Source: Streptococcus parasanguinis
GTDB taxonomy: Bacteria; Bacillota; Bacilli; Lactobacillales; Streptococcaceae
DNA: 53,464 nt
Reading direction: 5' to 3'
Assembly: GCF_019929185.1 (NCBI RefSeq)
Contig: NZ_JAHZPC010000015.1
Span: 1-53,464 of the forward strand
Of this stretch, positions 19,909 through 29,274 are shown piece after piece. Positions within the stretch are counted from its first letter, which is position 1, and each line of letters starts with the position of its first letter. The position numbers and the translations under genes were made by a program. Under the pieces are notes generated by a model that saw only the letters and a list, made by a program, of their open reading frames with translations, was not told where the DNA came from and made no database searches.

Positions 19909-20445
19909 TTACATTTCCCCATTTTTGGCTAGCAATCGTGCTCGGAGATACTGAAATACTAGATAAGCCAAGTAAGACCCTAAGGTATTGGTCCACAAAT
20001 CATCTAGCTCAAAGACACGATTGGCATCAAACAAAAGATCTAAGAGCACTTGGCTAGATTCAATCCACAAGCTCATGGCAAAGCCGAAGAACAAGACCCG
20101 TTTGCGACTCCTCAACCAGGGCCATAGCCAGAGAAGTTGAAAGACCAGCGGACTTAACAAAAAGACATTGGCTACGTTTTGGAGAATGACCTTAATGAGT
20201 TGGATGACACTGGTGATCTGGCCAAGATTCATTAGTGAGTTAAGAGGAACCAGCAGGACGACAATACGACCGAAATGTTGAATACCCGGTATTTCCATAC
20301 CTGGCTCTGGATGTTGAGGCAAAAAGCACATTAGGCACAAGAGGATAAAATAGAAGAAGCTGCCACTCTGTAACAGCCTTCTTCCTCTCTTTGTTAGTTC
20401 CGTATGATCGATCAGCCCTCGTTTAAGGTTGTGCATGTTCAACAA
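19909..20445 (-). CDS. VanZ-like family membrane protein
   Basis: This 178-residue protein has four to five hydrophobic helices, and the motif [17 protein letters not shown]...[19 protein letters not shown] is typical of VanZ-like proteins. VanZ itself gives low-level teicoplanin resistance; the role of chromosomal homologues is unknown. The start is probably TTG at 20445, with GGGAG 7 bp upstream, inside the rlmN 3' end (23-bp overlap). An ATG at 20436 is the alternative. Confidence 0.8.
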   Translation of the reverse strand: MLNMHNLKRGLIDHTELTKRGRRLLQSGSFFYFILLCLMCFLPQHPEPGMEIPGIQHFGRIVVLLVPLNSLMNLGQITSVIQLIKVILQNVANVFLLSPLVFQLLWLWPWLRSRKRVLFFGFAMSLWIESSQVLLDLLFDANRVFELDDLWTNTLGSYLAYLVFQYLRARLLAKNGEM

Positions 20446-21511
20446 TCGCTTTCTCCCGATCCCGTTTCATCGTATTGGAACGCAATTGGCCACAGGCAGC
20501 ATCAATATCTGTACCGTGCTCTTGACGCACCACACAGTTGACACCTTGTTTTTTCAAGGTATCATAGAAGGCCATAACCCGTTCTTTTGGACTCCGGCTA
20601 TATTGGTCATGTTCACTGACAGGATTGTAAGGAATCAAGTTAACATAAGACAATTTCTTGATATTCTTGAGCAATTCTGCCAACTCTAAGGCTTGCTCAA
20701 CCCCATCATTGACTTCATTCAACATGATGTACTCAAAAGTCACCCGACGGTTCGTGGTCTCGATATAGTATTCAATCGCTGCAAATAATTTTTCAATTGG
20801 GAAAGCCCGGTTGATCTTCATGATGCTAGAGCGCAAGTCGTTGTTTGGAGCATGTAGAGACACTGCCAAATTGACCTGCACACCTTCATTTGCAAAGTCG
20901 CGAATTTTATGGGCCAAACCAGAAGTTGATACGGTAATATGGCGAGCCCCAATCGCTAGCCCCTTATCATCGTTGACGGTCCGGATAAATTTCAAGACGT
21001 TGTTATAGTTGTCAAATGGTTCTCCGATCCCCATGACAACGATATGGCTGACCCGTTCATCTTGACCCCGTTCGTCAAAGTATTTTTGGACCAACATGAT
21101 TTGAGACACGATTTCCCCATTGTTCAAATCGCGTTGTTTTTTGATCAAACCTGAAGCACAGAAGGTACAACCGATATTGCATCCGACCTGAGTCGTTACA
21201 CAAACAGATAAACCATAGTGCTGACGCATCAAGACGGTTTCAATCAACATGCCATCTGGCAATTCAAAAAGATACTTGACCGTTCCATCTGCTGACTCTT
21301 GCACGATCCGTTGCTTGAGTGGGTTGACGACGAATTGATCATTTAACTTCGCAATTAAGTCCTTAGAAAGGTTGGTCATTTCTTCGAAAGACTGGACACG
21401 TTTACGATAGAGCCATTCCCAGATTTGGGCTGCACGGAATTTCTTTTCGCCATTTTCTTCCGCCCAATCAATCATCTCTTGGCGTGTTAAACTATAAATG
21501 GATGGTTTCAT
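20423..21511 (-). CDS. rlmN: 23S rRNA (adenine2503-C2)-methyltransferase RlmN
   Basis: This radical SAM enzyme methylates A2503 of 23S rRNA and A37 of some tRNAs. The 4Fe-4S motif [11 protein letters not shown] (CxxxCxxC) is present, with ITVSTSGL and LAVSLHAPN as further RlmN signatures. The C-terminal cysteine in [10 protein letters not shown] is the mechanistic Cys. The 362-residue length is normal. It follows the yutD-like gene by 6 bp and overlaps the VanZ gene. Confidence 0.96.
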   Translation of the reverse strand: MKPSIYSLTRQEMIDWAEENGEKKFRAAQIWEWLYRKRVQSFEEMTNLSKDLIAKLNDQFVVNPLKQRIVQESADGTVKYLFELPDGMLIETVLMRQHYGLSVCVTTQVGCNIGCTFCASGLIKKQRDLNNGEIVSQIMLVQKYFDERGQDERVSHIVVMGIGEPFDNYNNVLKFIRTVNDDKGLAIGARHITVSTSGLAHKIRDFANEGVQVNLAVSLHAPNNDLRSSIMKINRAFPIEKLFAAIEYYIETTNRRVTFEYIMLNEVNDGVEQALELAELLKNIKKLSYVNLIPYNPVSEHDQYSRSPKERVMAFYDTLKKQGVNCVVRQEHGTDIDAACGQLRSNTMKRDREKAIVEHAQP

Positions 21512-21517
21512 TCTTTC

Positions 21518-22093
21518 TTACTCCTCTTTTTGACGAATCACAAAATGACGTTTGTTGTTCGTCTTCGTTGTTTTTTTAGTTTCAGCAGACGGTCTTGTTT
21601 TTTTCGAGTTATTCGTTGACTGTCCCTTGTCGCGTTCTCGTTTTTGGAAACGATCTTTTTGTTTGCGATTGCGCGAACGCTTCTTAGGCTCTCTTTCTTC
21701 TGATTGAGCTTTTTTAACCGGTGATTTCTTATCAAAGGAAGCACGATGAGGCTCCTTATTTTCAAGGACAAAATAAGCACAACCATAGCTACAATATTCT
21801 AACAAATAATCGTCTAAGCGACTTAGTTTATCCATCGTTGCAACATCGCGTTCTTCCTTATAGAAGCCACGCAAGCGCAACTGCTCATTGCTCCAATCAC
21901 CAACAATGTAATCAAACTTGGTTAAAATCTCAGAAAATCGTTGACCAAAAACGGTCGCATCAAATGCTTCCTTCTCATTTTTCAACAGCTCAAAGGAGAG
22001 GTTTTCTGAAAGGATCTGGTCTCCCACCTGACGAAACACAGGTCCAGGAAATTTATTGTAATTATATAATTCAGGGTCAATCTCTTTTCGCAT
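21518..22093 (-). CDS. yutD: YutD family protein (DUF1027)
   Basis: The 191-residue protein has an N-terminal YutD domain (about residues 1-115: YNYNKFPGPVFRQVGDQIL ... DYIVGDWSNEQLRLRGFY ... YCSYGCAYFVLENK). The C-terminus, from about residue 120, is a highly basic low-complexity tail of Lys, Arg, Ser and Thr. That suggests RNA or ribosome contact, but this is inference. It heads the yutD-rlmN-vanZ unit. Confidence 0.85.
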   Translation of the reverse strand: MRKEIDPELYNYNKFPGPVFRQVGDQILSENLSFELLKNEKEAFDATVFGQRFSEILTKFDYIVGDWSNEQLRLRGFYKEERDVATMDKLSRLDDYLLEYCSYGCAYFVLENKEPHRASFDKKSPVKKAQSEEREPKKRSRNRKQKDRFQKRERDKGQSTNNSKKTRPSAETKKTTKTNNKRHFVIRQKEE

Positions 22094-22202
22094 AGTGTTC
22101 CTTCATCAAAATCTATTTACTGTAACACTTTATTCTATCATAAATTTGATGACTTGCGTCAGATTTGACTAGAAAAGAGTTGAAATTCCTTTGACAGCAA
22201 AA

Positions 22203-22231
22203 AGAGACAAAGAAGGCAATCTTTGTCTCTA
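22203..22231 (-). terminator. Terminator of the two-component operon
   Basis: AGAGACAAAG pairs with CTTTGTCTCT, with a T-run on the minus strand (TCTCTTTTTG). The hairpin overlaps the stop codon of the kinase gene. Confidence 0.8.
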
Positions 22232-23941
22232 TGAAGATTCATCGCCAGATGAAAGTGGCAAATAAAGTGTGATTTTCGTATAGCTATTGGCCTTAGAATC
22301 AATCTCCATATGATAGGCTTCGCCAAATTGAAGATGCAATCGTTGGTCCACATTGTTCAAGCCAACACCTCCTAAACGAAGAAGGGTTTGGGCTGTTGAT
22401 TCTGATCGGTCAAACCCTCGTCCATTGTCAAAAATCGATACGCAGGCGGAGTTTCCACTGACTTCAGTTGTCACTCGAATGAGACCTGGCCGATCGATCT
22501 CTTTAATGCCATGGTAAATCGCATTTTCCACTAAGGGTTGAAGTACCAATTTAGGAAGCTGATAGTCGCCCAACCGTTCATCTTCTAGAATTTCATAGTT
22601 GAGCTTTTCACCATAACGTTGTTTTTGAATGAAAAGATACTGGCGGACATGGTCAATTTCATCTCTCAGTAGGATTTGTTCCTGGCCTTGGTTGAGAGCT
22701 AGTCGAAAATATTGAGCCAGAGACTTGGTGATGTCAACCACCCGCCGACTATCATTAAACTCCGCCATCCAGACAATCGTATCCAAGGTATTGTAGAGAA
22801 AATGCGGATTAATCTGAGCCGAAAGTGCCCGCAACTCGTAACGCCGTGCGTTCTGCTCCTCTTCCTTGACCTGTTGCATAAGGTGATCGATTTGGTCCAA
22901 CATGGCATTAAACGCTTGAGCGAGGTCCACCAATTCTGGAGATCCTTTGGCTGCAGCCCTCACGTGAGCATCTCCTGCTCCAATCCTCAAAATGATGGTC
23001 TGAAGGTCTCGTAAGGGTTTGATCCACAAACGCAGAACAAAGCTGATCCCTATCAAACACATGATCAAAGCTAGCAATCCTAGACCAATGAAAGAGTATA
23101 GGAGCTGCGACTGCAGCATCTGAAGTCCTTCAAGTGAAGCCACTCCAATCAAGGTCCAATCGCTATCTGGAATCGGAACCTGATAGATAAAATTCTTCCC
23201 TCCTTTGCCATAACCATCTTTCACAGCAATATAGGGCTGCATAGCCTGCATTTCTTGGCTGGAGGAATAGACCGCCTTTTTAGGATGGTAGACAAACTCA
23301 TGCTTTTGATTAATGATAAAACTAAAGCCTTGTTTCCCTAGTTGAAGGTGATCCAAGTAAGCCTGAAGGCTATCGTAACCAATATCCAAGCGTACTACTC
23401 CGAGATTTTGGCCAGTCTGATCGACCACTTCTTGGGTAATAGAAACCACCCATTTTTCTTTTTCCGAAGTCAAGGATTCCTTTCGAGCTGGCGTCAAAAC
23501 TGGCATGGCTCTTTCCTTAATCGCCTCTTGATACCAACTTTCATTCATCATATCTGAGGAAGTCTGCATGCTGATTTTGGAATCTGTCGCTACCAGACGT
23601 CCATCCTTGGTCACCAAGACCGCTGAGACTAGGTCCGGATCCGTTTCAATCATCGTTCGCATCAGGTGTTGAACCGTTTCTTGATTCGCACTCTTGTCTT
23701 GTGCAAATTGGCGAACAGCCTGCTCTTTGCTAAGAACCGTGGTGGTCTGCTTTAATTTTTTTAGATAGGAGGTGATAAACTGACTGCTTTGATCGATACT
23801 ATTTCTTGTCGTCCGCTCTGTTTGCTGGCGGATCGTCCCTGAACTCGTTTGATAGTAAAGGCTACCAATAAGACCAAAAAGGAGGAGAATGAAGAGAAAA
23901 AAGTAGAGGACCAGCTGAACCAGCAAGGGGTATCGTTTCAT
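22229..23941 (-). CDS. Sensor histidine kinase, YesM/LytS type (pneumococcal HK09-like)
   Basis: This 570-residue membrane kinase has a first transmembrane helix at about 8-28, an extracellular Cache-like sensor (about 30-275), and a second helix at about 278-302. A HAMP linker follows (about 303-355). The His_kinase module phosphorylates the His in QINPHFLYNTLD, and the C-terminal ATPase has NAIYHGIKE (N box) and DNGRGF. The gene overlaps its regulator by ATGA. Gene order beside msrAB-etrx-ccdA matches pneumococcal TCS09. The signal is unknown. Confidence 0.9.
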   Translation of the reverse strand: MKRYPLLVQLVLYFFLFILLLFGLIGSLYYQTSSGTIRQQTERTTRNSIDQSSQFITSYLKKLKQTTTVLSKEQAVRQFAQDKSANQETVQHLMRTMIETDPDLVSAVLVTKDGRLVATDSKISMQTSSDMMNESWYQEAIKERAMPVLTPARKESLTSEKEKWVVSITQEVVDQTGQNLGVVRLDIGYDSLQAYLDHLQLGKQGFSFIINQKHEFVYHPKKAVYSSSQEMQAMQPYIAVKDGYGKGGKNFIYQVPIPDSDWTLIGVASLEGLQMLQSQLLYSFIGLGLLALIMCLIGISFVLRLWIKPLRDLQTIILRIGAGDAHVRAAAKGSPELVDLAQAFNAMLDQIDHLMQQVKEEEQNARRYELRALSAQINPHFLYNTLDTIVWMAEFNDSRRVVDITKSLAQYFRLALNQGQEQILLRDEIDHVRQYLFIQKQRYGEKLNYEILEDERLGDYQLPKLVLQPLVENAIYHGIKEIDRPGLIRVTTEVSGNSACVSIFDNGRGFDRSESTAQTLLRLGGVGLNNVDQRLHLQFGEAYHMEIDSKANSYTKITLYLPLSSGDESS

Positions 23942-24681
23942 TCATGCTCTCCTTTTTTGTACTGCCTTGGTGTCACCCCAACAACCTGCTTAAAGCGTTG
24001 AGAAAAATAGTTCATATCTTCAAAACCAACCTGATCGGCGATCTCATAAATCTTTAGATCTGTCGTGAGAAGCAAGAGTTGAGCCTTCTTCATTCGCTCT
24101 TGAATGAGGTAGTCTTGGAAGGGGAGTCCCAATTTTTTCTTGATCAATACACTTAGATAAGAGGCACTAAAACCAAGTTGATAGGCCAAATCCTTTAGGG
24201 TTAACTGGGAATCTGCTAAACGAGCATGAATGGCTTCTTCCAAGTCTGTCGAATAACCATGACTGACCAAATCTTCGACTTGCGCCTTTTTTCGCTCTTG
24301 ATCGAGTTTTCCCTTCACCTTTGCTAACATCTCTTCAATATCATCTTTTGAAAAAGGCTTCAGCAAATAATCATCTGCACCTAACTTGATGGCTTTCCTC
24401 GCAAACTCAAAGTCATCATAACCTGTCAAAAAAATGATATGACAAGACGGAGACTTCTCTTTGACGAGATGGGCCAGATCCAAGCCGTTCATTTGTGGCA
24501 TATTGATATCAGTTAGAAGGATGTCGGCTGGTTGCTCTTGAAACTTCTCCCAGGCCTCACGGCCATTTTCTGCCTGGTTGATGACGGTCATTCCAAACTG
24601 TTCATAATCCACTAAGGAAGTCAGTCCCTGCCGGATAAGCTCTTCATCTTCCACAATCATGATCGCATACATGTCTTTCAC
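23938..24681 (-). CDS. Response regulator, YesN/AraC type (pneumococcal RR09-like)
   Basis: The 247-residue protein has a receiver domain (residues 5-120) with acidic pocket ED near residue 11, the phosphoacceptor Asp in LLTDINMPQMNGLD, and Lys in LLKPFS. The C-terminal AraC-type DNA-binding domain has two helix-turn-helix units ending in GFEDMNYFSQRFKQVVGVTPRQYK. It is translated just before its kinase. A TATAAT box lies about 30 bp upstream and the ribosome site is AGGTGAAAG. It is a candidate regulator of the neighbouring Msr operon or of surface proteins, by synteny only. Confidence 0.9.
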   Translation of the reverse strand: MKDMYAIMIVEDEELIRQGLTSLVDYEQFGMTVINQAENGREAWEKFQEQPADILLTDINMPQMNGLDLAHLVKEKSPSCHIIFLTGYDDFEFARKAIKLGADDYLLKPFSKDDIEEMLAKVKGKLDQERKKAQVEDLVSHGYSTDLEEAIHARLADSQLTLKDLAYQLGFSASYLSVLIKKKLGLPFQDYLIQERMKKAQLLLLTTDLKIYEIADQVGFEDMNYFSQRFKQVVGVTPRQYKKGEHE

Positions 24682-24730
24682 CTACTTGTCTTTGCTATAC
24701 TTATTATAGCAAATTATGGTTCCAAATGTC

Positions 24731-25852
24731 TCAGACGTAGTCCAATAAATAACCGTAGCCCTTTTCTTTCATTTCTGCTTTGGGAATGAAGGTAATAGAC
24801 AAACTATTGATGCAATAGCGAAGGCCGCCTTTTTCCTTGGGACCATCGGTAAAAACATGGCCCAGATGAGAATTTCCTACACGGCTCCGAACTTCTGTCC
24901 GAGTCATATTGAAACTCTTATCCTCCTTATAGATGGCCACATCAGGACTAATAGGCCGACTGAAACTTGGCCAACCACAACCAGAATCAAATTTATCCTT
25001 AGAGGAAAAGAGCGGCTCACCGGTCACGACATCTACATAAATACCGGCATCAAACTGATCCCAGTAACGATTGGAGAAGGCCCGTTCGGTATCATTTTTT
25101 TGTGTCACCGCATACTCTTCAGGAGATAACTTCTTTTTGATTTCCTCATCGCTTGGCTTAGAGTAGCGACTAGCATCAATAACAGGATAAGAAGCCTGAT
25201 TGACATCGATATGGCAGTACCCATTCGGATGTTTCTTTAGATAATCCTGGTGGTAGTCCTCAGCCTTGATGAAATTGGTCAGTGGCTCTTTTTCCACTGC
25301 TAACGGTTTGTCGTATTTTTTTGCTTCTTCTTCAAAAACTTGATTAATGGTTGGAAGATCTTCTTGGGAGACATAATAGACACCTGTTCGGTATTGAGTC
25401 CCTTGATCATTTCCTTGACGATTCTTCGACGTTGGGTCGATAATCCGGAAATAATGCAGGAGCAATTCTTTCAGAGACACCTTCTTGACATTGTAAGTGA
25501 TATGAACTGTTTCAGCATGGCCTGTTTGAGGGACCAATTCATACTTGGTCGTTTCTCCCTTTCCATTGGCATAGCCTGATACGGCATCAATCACACCTGG
25601 AACACGTGAGAAATATTCCTCTACGCCCCAGAAGCAACCACCAGCTAGATAGATTTCTCGTTGGTCTTCTGGATTGACTTTTTCTTCCTGCTTTTTGTTT
25701 GCTACTGGTGTCTGACTCATGGACGCTTTTTTGATCTGTTCAGTCGTCGCATCTGATGTATCCAAGGCCATGGATCCTTTGACAAGGAAAAAGATTCCAA
25801 AACAAAATAGCCCCACTAAAAGAATGGAAATGAGTTTCCATTTTGTTTCCAT
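24731..25852 (-). CDS. msrAB: Membrane-anchored methionine sulfoxide reductase MsrAB fusion
   Basis: This fusion repairs oxidised methionines outside the membrane. Residues 8-28 form a signal anchor without a lipobox. The MsrA domain (about 66-210) has the catalytic cysteine in GGCFWG (C73) and reduces the S-sulfoxide. The MsrB domain (about 230-365) has SGCGWPSF and the catalytic Cys in GGLRYCINS (C347) and reduces the R-sulfoxide. The order MsrA-MsrB and 373 residues match streptococcal MsrAB. Electrons are expected from Etrx, encoded 12 bp upstream, which is charged by CcdA. Confidence 0.97.
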   Translation of the reverse strand: METKWKLISILLVGLFCFGIFFLVKGSMALDTSDATTEQIKKASMSQTPVANKKQEEKVNPEDQREIYLAGGCFWGVEEYFSRVPGVIDAVSGYANGKGETTKYELVPQTGHAETVHITYNVKKVSLKELLLHYFRIIDPTSKNRQGNDQGTQYRTGVYYVSQEDLPTINQVFEEEAKKYDKPLAVEKEPLTNFIKAEDYHQDYLKKHPNGYCHIDVNQASYPVIDASRYSKPSDEEIKKKLSPEEYAVTQKNDTERAFSNRYWDQFDAGIYVDVVTGEPLFSSKDKFDSGCGWPSFSRPISPDVAIYKEDKSFNMTRTEVRSRVGNSHLGHVFTDGPKEKGGLRYCINSLSITFIPKAEMKEKGYGYLLDYV

Positions 25853-25864
25853 TTTATGTCCTCC

Positions 25865-26425
25865 TTACTTCATTTCTTTTAGAGTCTGGACGATGTCTTC
25901 CTTGCTCATATAACCGATATGGGTCTTAGCGAGAGTTCCATCGCTTGCAATAAAGAGGGCCGATGGATAAGAACGAATCCCATACTCTTTTAGTAGCTCC
26001 CCTTTACTATCTAGCAAAACTGGGAAATCCTTGTAATCCAAAGATTGGTACCAATTTTTGAAATCTGCTGCTGATTTTTCGCCATTAAAGGTTGGAGCTA
26101 CAACGGATAAAACCACATAATCCTTACCTGACTCTTCTTTTGCCAACTCATTGGTATCCTCTAATGTCGACAGGCAAATAGAGCACCAGGAAGCCCAAAA
26201 TTTGAGGTAAACTTTCTTTCCCTTGTAATCGGATAAGCGGTAGGTCTTGCCATCCACTCCTTGCAGGTTAAACTCCTTCACTTTCTTGCCAGATGCTTGC
26301 CTAGCCCCAGCTTTGGCTGTTTGTTGGCTAATGTCCTTATTGGAAGTAGCCATTCCTTGACTCGAACAAGCCCCCAAAAGTCCAGTACACAAGATTCCTG
26401 CAGCTACTAAAGCTAATTTTTTCAT
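25865..26425 (-). CDS. etrx: Extracytoplasmic thioredoxin-like lipoprotein (Etrx)
   Basis: This is a TlpA/ResA-like lipoprotein. I choose the second ATG of ATGATG at 26425 because AGAGGTGA is then well spaced. MKKLALVAAG... ends in the lipobox LLGAC (C20). The thioredoxin motif WASWCSIC (CxxC) sits in a redoxin fold with FNLQGVDGKTYRLSDYKGK before it and the cis-Pro in SYPSALF. It passes electrons from CcdA to MsrAB. It is 12 bp ahead of msrAB, and an imperfect hairpin separates it from the methionine-rich lipoprotein gene. Confidence 0.93.
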   Translation of the reverse strand: MKKLALVAAGILCTGLLGACSSQGMATSNKDISQQTAKAGARQASGKKVKEFNLQGVDGKTYRLSDYKGKKVYLKFWASWCSICLSTLEDTNELAKEESGKDYVVLSVVAPTFNGEKSAADFKNWYQSLDYKDFPVLLDSKGELLKEYGIRSYPSALFIASDGTLAKTHIGYMSKEDIVQTLKEMK

Positions 26426-26446
26426 CATTATCACCTCTTTAAACAA

Positions 26447-26475
26447 GGAGAAAGTCATCCTCAGATGACCTCTCC
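26447..26475 (-). other. Imperfect hairpin between the Met-rich lipoprotein gene and etrx
   Basis: GGAGAAAGTCATC pairs imperfectly with GATGACCTCTCC. On the minus strand it is followed by TTGTTTAAAG, a poor T-run. It may be a leaky terminator or an mRNA stabiliser that gives the upstream gene more product than etrx and msrAB. Confidence 0.4.
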
Positions 26476-26481
26476 CTTCTT

Positions 26482-26820
26482 TTATTCCTTGTCTGATTTC
26501 ATATCCGATGATCCACTCTTTTCGTCTTTCATTTCTGAATCGCTAGATTTCATCTCATCTTTTTTCATATCGTCCTTCATTTCAGAACTGCTGTCAGACA
26601 TCATAGATGAATCTTTCATGTCTTCTTTTTTCATTTTATCATCGGACATGGATGAATCCTTCATGTCATCCTTCTTCATATCGTCCTTCTTCATATCGTC
26701 CTTCTTCATCATACTACTATCGTCCGTTTTTTTCATGTCTGAATCCGATTTTTGACCAGAACAAGCTGCTAAAGTGACGATGCTAAGTGTAGCAATAGAA
26801 AGTGCAAGAATTTTTTTCAT
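26482..26820 (-). CDS. Methionine-rich low-complexity lipoprotein
   Basis: The 112-residue protein starts with a clear lipoprotein signal (MKKILALSIATLS... LAAC, lipid Cys at residue 20). The mature part of about 93 residues is almost only Met, Lys, Asp, Ser and Glu, in repeats such as KKDDM (three in tandem) and KDSSM. It has 16 methionines, about 17%, and no other cysteine. It should be disordered and exposed on the outer membrane face. It lies between ccdA and etrx-msrAB, which reduce methionine sulfoxide there. I infer a sacrificial oxidant sink or an MsrAB substrate; metal (copper or silver) binding by methionines is the alternative. I do not recognise a named family. Confidence 0.85.
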   Translation of the reverse strand: MKKILALSIATLSIVTLAACSGQKSDSDMKKTDDSSMMKKDDMKKDDMKKDDMKDSSMSDDKMKKEDMKDSSMMSDSSSEMKDDMKKDEMKSSDSEMKDEKSGSSDMKSDKE

Positions 26821-26846
26821 GATTTTTCTCCTTTAATCATTTAAGA

Positions 26847-27557
26847 TTAGTGAAACAAAGATGCGAGGCTATTAAGATTTCCTAGCATCAGCAAGATGCC
26901 CATCAAGATGATGAGGGCACCACCAATTTTTTTCAAGGTTCCCATATGGGGCTTGAGTTTAGCAAAATGTTGTAGAACCCAGCTAGAAGCCAAGGCCAAA
27001 AGCAAGAAAGGCAGAGCCAAGCCTAATGTATAGACCAGCATCAGGAGAGCGCCTTGTAAAGCACCATCTCCTCCAGAAGCGGCAATGGCTAAAACAGAAC
27101 TCAAAACTGGTCCGACACAAGGGGTCCAACCAAAACTGAAGGTGACCCCTATCAGAAAAGCGTTGAAGAATTCATTGCGTTTTTCATCCTTCTTCAGTTG
27201 GATACTCTTTTGTTTTTGGAGTTGCTGAAGATTGATGAGGCCCATCTGATGGATTCCCAATAAGATGACAATCCCTCCTAGTAGGTAACGGAACCATGTA
27301 GCATAAAGCACCTGGCCAAGGGCCCCTGCACCGTATCCTAGAATCAGGAAAACAGTTGATAGGCCTGCAATAAAACAAAGAGTCTTCACCAAGCCGTACC
27401 AAGAAATATCTCTTCCAAAAATCCGAACAGTTTTCACACGTTCAGAATCCAATAGAATCCCTACATAGACTGGCATCAGTGGCAAAATGCATGGGGAGAA
27501 AAAGGATAGAACTCCCGCTAAGAATACTGAAATGGAAAACAAACTGGTTTGAATCAT
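26847..27557 (-). CDS. ccdA: Cytochrome c biogenesis protein CcdA (thiol electron importer)
   Basis: CcdA carries reducing power from cytoplasmic thioredoxin to outside thioredoxin-like proteins. The 236-residue protein has six hydrophobic helices and the two functional cysteines in FFSPCILPLMP (C23) and GWTPCVGP. It is the first gene of ccdA - Met-rich lipoprotein - etrx - msrAB. A TATACT -10 box lies about 30 bp upstream, right after the sepM terminator. Confidence 0.95.
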   Translation of the reverse strand: MIQTSLFSISVFLAGVLSFFSPCILPLMPVYVGILLDSERVKTVRIFGRDISWYGLVKTLCFIAGLSTVFLILGYGAGALGQVLYATWFRYLLGGIVILLGIHQMGLINLQQLQKQKSIQLKKDEKRNEFFNAFLIGVTFSFGWTPCVGPVLSSVLAIAASGGDGALQGALLMLVYTLGLALPFLLLALASSWVLQHFAKLKPHMGTLKKIGGALIILMGILLMLGNLNSLASLFH

Positions 27558-27591
27558 TTCACTACCTCCCTTTCTTTCTGATACCAGTATA

Positions 27592-27618
27592 AAGAAAAAA
27601 TCCCTCTAAAAATAGAGA
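27592..27618 (-). terminator. Terminator after sepM
   Basis: On the minus strand TCTCTCTA pairs with TAGAGGGA and is followed by TTTTTT. It lies between the sepM stop and the ccdA -10 box. Confidence 0.6.
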
Positions 27619-27691
27619 GATTGATAAGCAAAAACTTGAATTTGATTAGAAGGTGAATCTTCCTATCTGCCAACTCTACCTCGTACTTTCA

Positions 27692-27711
27692 AGTACGAGA
27701 CTGATCTAACA
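27692..27711. repeat. Short perfect hairpin after sepM
   Basis: CTCGTACTT and AAGTACGAG face each other across two bases, just beyond the sepM stop. It lacks a T-run, so it is not a classical terminator. It may protect the mRNA 3' end. Confidence 0.4.
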
Positions 27712-27719
27712 AGATACTT

Positions 27720-28802
27720 CTAATTCTTCTTCAAATAATCAATAGCGTCTTGAAGGGTTTTGACGGGGACAATTTTCATCTTCGAATGAATTTGTTTCGC
27801 TGCTTCTTTCGCTGTTTCATAGTTTGATTTGGCCTTGGGATTGGCTTTCTTTTCTTCTTTGGAAACAGGATTATTAGGGGCAAAGAAAATTTCTGCTCCT
27901 TCTTTATCGGCTGCGACGACTTTCTTGTCAATCCCACCGATGTCGCCAACCGTTCCATCTTGGTTAATGGTTCCTGTCCCTGCAATATGGCGTCCCTGAC
28001 GAAGATCTGGATCAGCCACTTGGGTGTAGATAGCTAGGCTAAACATCATGCCGGCACTTGGTCCACCAATCCCTTGGGTCGCAAACTGTACAGGAACATC
28101 GCCTTTGGCTTCAGTCCGGTCGATCAGGCTAATTCCGATTCCGTTTTTCCCATTGGACAATTTGATGATCTTTCCGTCTGCGGTCTTGGTTTGTCCATCC
28201 TCTATATAGGTCACCGAAACAGGGTCGCCAATTTTTTGAGAACCAACATAGTCAATCAATTCTTTGGAACTCTTAAAGGTCTTGCCATTCACACCGGTGA
28301 CGGTATCCGCAATGTTCAAGACTCCTTTAAAGGTCGAGTCATCTGCCACCTGCATGACATAGACTCCTAGAAAGTCCATCTGGGTTTCTTTTCCAGCTGT
28401 CTTTAACCCTTGGTAGATGGCCATATTTTGCGAGGTTTCCATATAGAATTGGTTAATCCGCGTGAATTCTTGGCTCGAACTACCACCGGTCATATCCTTG
28501 GCAGAATAGATGTCTGTAAAAGGCGTTGCCCAAGCATAGATCAAATCAGCCGGGGTCGCTTCTTTCACTGCCACGGTTACAAAATCATAAGATCCTGACT
28601 TGGTATCTATTTTTCCATCCACTGTCATGACGGATCGAATATCTTCTGCCGTTCCCGGCATCTCAATATAATAGGGAAGGCGGATCACAAAAGCAGCTAG
28701 CAAGAGAAGCAAGAAAAGAACTCCTGCAATCGGCCATCGGTATTCTTTCAACCGTCCTTTTTTCTTTTTAGGGGTCAAGCTTGGTTTATTCGCTTGGGTC
28801 AT
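27720..28802 (-). CDS. sepM: SepM-like PDZ/Lon-type serine protease
   Basis: This is a membrane-anchored protease of 360 residues. A transmembrane helix lies at about 25-45, a PDZ domain at about 140-220, and a Lon-like protease domain follows. The catalytic Ser is in GGPSAGMMF and the Lys in GIDKKVVAA. In S. mutans the homologue SepM trims the competence pheromone CSP outside the cell; in Bacillus the homologue is YlbL. The start overlaps the coaD end by 17 bp. Which peptide it trims here is unknown. Confidence 0.92.
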   Translation of the reverse strand: MTQANKPSLTPKKKKGRLKEYRWPIAGVLFLLLLLAAFVIRLPYYIEMPGTAEDIRSVMTVDGKIDTKSGSYDFVTVAVKEATPADLIYAWATPFTDIYSAKDMTGGSSSQEFTRINQFYMETSQNMAIYQGLKTAGKETQMDFLGVYVMQVADDSTFKGVLNIADTVTGVNGKTFKSSKELIDYVGSQKIGDPVSVTYIEDGQTKTADGKIIKLSNGKNGIGISLIDRTEAKGDVPVQFATQGIGGPSAGMMFSLAIYTQVADPDLRQGRHIAGTGTINQDGTVGDIGGIDKKVVAADKEGAEIFFAPNNPVSKEEKKANPKAKSNYETAKEAAKQIHSKMKIVPVKTLQDAIDYLKKN

Positions 28803-29274
28803 CTTTAATTTCCTCCATTACACTCTCTGGGACATAAGGTGAGATATCCTGCTGAAAAGCCAGCAACTCTCGAATACGCGTCGAACTAATGGCCTGGTAA
28901 GGAGGCTGGGCATAGAGATAAATAGTCTCCAATTCAGGTGCCAACTGGTGGTTAAAATAATCCATATTGGCTTCGTAAACCAGATCCTGTGCATTGCGCA
29001 ATCCCCGGATCAAGGTCACCACACCAAGATTACGTGCCACTGTCACAGCCAATTCTTGAGTTGACGTCACAATTTCAACATTTTCCAAATGAGCCAAAGC
29101 CCCTTCTACCATGCGCACGCGCTGCTCAATGGAAAAAAGCCCGACTTTTTCCGGATTATAAAAAATTCCGACATAGACACGGTCAAACAAGCGACTAGCT
29201 CGCTCGATCAATTGCACATGCCCAATGGTAATCGGATCAAACGATCCTGTAAACAATCCAGTTCTATCTGACAT
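28786..29274 (-). CDS. coaD: Phosphopantetheine adenylyltransferase
   Basis: CoaD makes dephospho-CoA from 4'-phosphopantetheine and ATP. The nucleotidyltransferase motif [17 protein letters not shown] and the C-terminal [10 protein letters not shown] are present. The 162-residue length is normal. It overlaps rsmD upstream (11 bp) and sepM downstream, so the three are one operon. rsmD-coaD-ylbL order is common in Firmicutes. Confidence 0.97.
   Translation of the reverse strand: MSDRTGLFTGSFDPITIGHVQLIERASRLFDRVYVGIFYNPEKVGLFSIEQRVRMVEGALAHLENVEIVTSTQELAVTVARNLGVVTLIRGLRNAQDLVYEANMDYFNHQLAPELETIYLYAQPPYQAISSTRIRELLAFQQDISPYVPESVMEEIKDDPSE

Noticed and set aside
19751..19996. A minus-strand 81-codon frame in the trpB leader, a possible leader peptide
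   Set aside because: It begins upstream of the leader promoter inside the VanZ gene and runs through T-box Stem I. T-box control does not need a leader peptide.
26600..26740. The tandem KKDDM-coding repeats as an assembly artefact
   Set aside because: The reading frame stays open from signal peptide to stop and the repeats vary in sequence, so a real low-complexity gene is more likely.
26465..26755. A plus-strand frame rich in Phe, Ile and Ser, opposite the methionine-rich lipoprotein
   Set aside because: It is the antisense of the DMKK-type repeats, without promoter or ribosome site. The minus-strand gene has a perfect lipoprotein signal.
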